Assembly: GCA_003142915.1 (NCBI GenBank)
Contig: PLNZ01000067.1
Location: forward strand, 1-5,709
DNA length: 5,709 nt
Source: Ignavibacteriales bacterium
GTDB taxonomy: Bacteria > Bacteroidota > Ignavibacteria > Ignavibacteriales > Ignavibacteriaceae
Direction of reading: 5' to 3'
Positions 5,440 to 5,709 of this stretch are shown here, one piece after another (position 1 is the first letter of the stretch; every line of letters starts with the position of its first letter). Both the position numbers and the translations under genes were made by a program. The notes beneath the pieces are model-generated. The model saw nothing but the letters and a program-made list of their open reading frames with translations. It was not told where the DNA came from and did no database searches.

Positions 5440-5709
5440 TTAGATCCCGGAATTTTCTAATAATTCTTTTCTTGAAAAAAAATGAGCTATTTCAATAGCT
5501 GCATTTTCATCGGAATCCGAACCATGAATTACATTTTCAGCTTTGCTGTCTGCATAAAGCTTCCTGATTGTTCCAGGATCTGCTTCGGCAGGATCGGTTG
5601 CGCCTATAAGTTTTCTGAAATCTGCGACGGCATTTTCTTTTTCCAACGCAATTGGAACGCATGAACCCGAAGTCATATATTCAATAAGCCCTTCAAAAAA
5701 AGGTTTTCC
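5440..5709 (-). CDS. ndk: Nucleoside diphosphate kinase, 5' end cut by window edge
   Basis: Ndk transfers the gamma phosphate from ATP to other (d)NDPs through a phosphohistidine, balancing nucleotide pools in the cytoplasm. Translation in from the right edge gives 89 C-terminal residues of a protein usually 140-150 long. They begin GKPFFEGLIEYMTSG, the expected middle of the family. Then come ENAV, RKLIGATDPAEADPGTIR with the nucleotide-binding GTIR arginine, and VIHGSDS with the catalytic histidine (residue 62 of the fragment, equivalent to E. coli His117). The end, IEIAHFFSRKELLENSGI, is also typical. An internal ATG at 5674-5676 is not the start, because conserved sequence continues upstream of it in frame to the edge. 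The segment MTSGSCVPIALEKENAV has Ser-Cys where many homologues have Pro-Val, probably lineage variation. The gene lies upstream of the lipoprotein gene on the same strand. Confidence 0.96.
   Translation of the reverse strand, partial: GKPFFEGLIEYMTSGSCVPIALEKENAVADFRKLIGATDPAEADPGTIRKLYADSKAENVIHGSDSDENAAIEIAHFFSRKELLENSGI

Overview
The window is a compact stretch of bacterial chromosome, AT-rich in the spacers, carrying ordinary housekeeping genes. The FabF, nucleoside diphosphate kinase and RibBA sequences read most like Bacteroidota/Ignavibacteriota (FCB group) proteins. A Bacteroidetes-type promoter-like motif (TAAATTTG) upstream of tgt and a DUF6263-like lipoprotein agree with that. The lineage is inferred from remembered family resemblance, not from a search.

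Layout: (1) Bases 1-1148, minus strand: 3'-truncated fabF (beta-ketoacyl-ACP synthase II). (2) Bases 1149-1541: a 393-bp divergent spacer with no convincing gene, several short dyads, and candidate promoters for both flanking genes. (3) Bases 1542-4302, plus strand: tgt (tRNA-guanine transglycosylase), yajC (Sec translocon accessory protein) and ribBA (riboflavin precursor enzyme), probably one transcript. tgt and yajC both start with TTG, and the yajC start directly follows the tgt stop. (4) Bases 4310-4350: a GC-rich hairpin with a T-rich tail that probably ends the ribBA transcript between convergent genes. (5) Bases 4348-5394, minus strand: a secreted lipoprotein of unknown function. (6) Bases 5440-5709, minus strand: 5'-truncated ndk, 45 bp upstream of the lipoprotein gene and probably cotranscribed with it.

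The genes cover separate core processes: fatty acid elongation, queuosine tRNA modification, protein export, riboflavin synthesis and nucleotide balance. The only link between neighbours is that tgt and ribBA both belong to pathways starting from GTP, and that is inference. There is no mobile element, CRISPR array, tRNA, rRNA, recognisable riboswitch or defence-type cassette, and no clear new biological system. The points most worth a second look are the uncharacterised lipoprotein, the tgt-yajC-ribBA arrangement without secDF, the paired TTG starts, the GC-rich hairpin at the start of yajC, and the structured fabF/tgt spacer.
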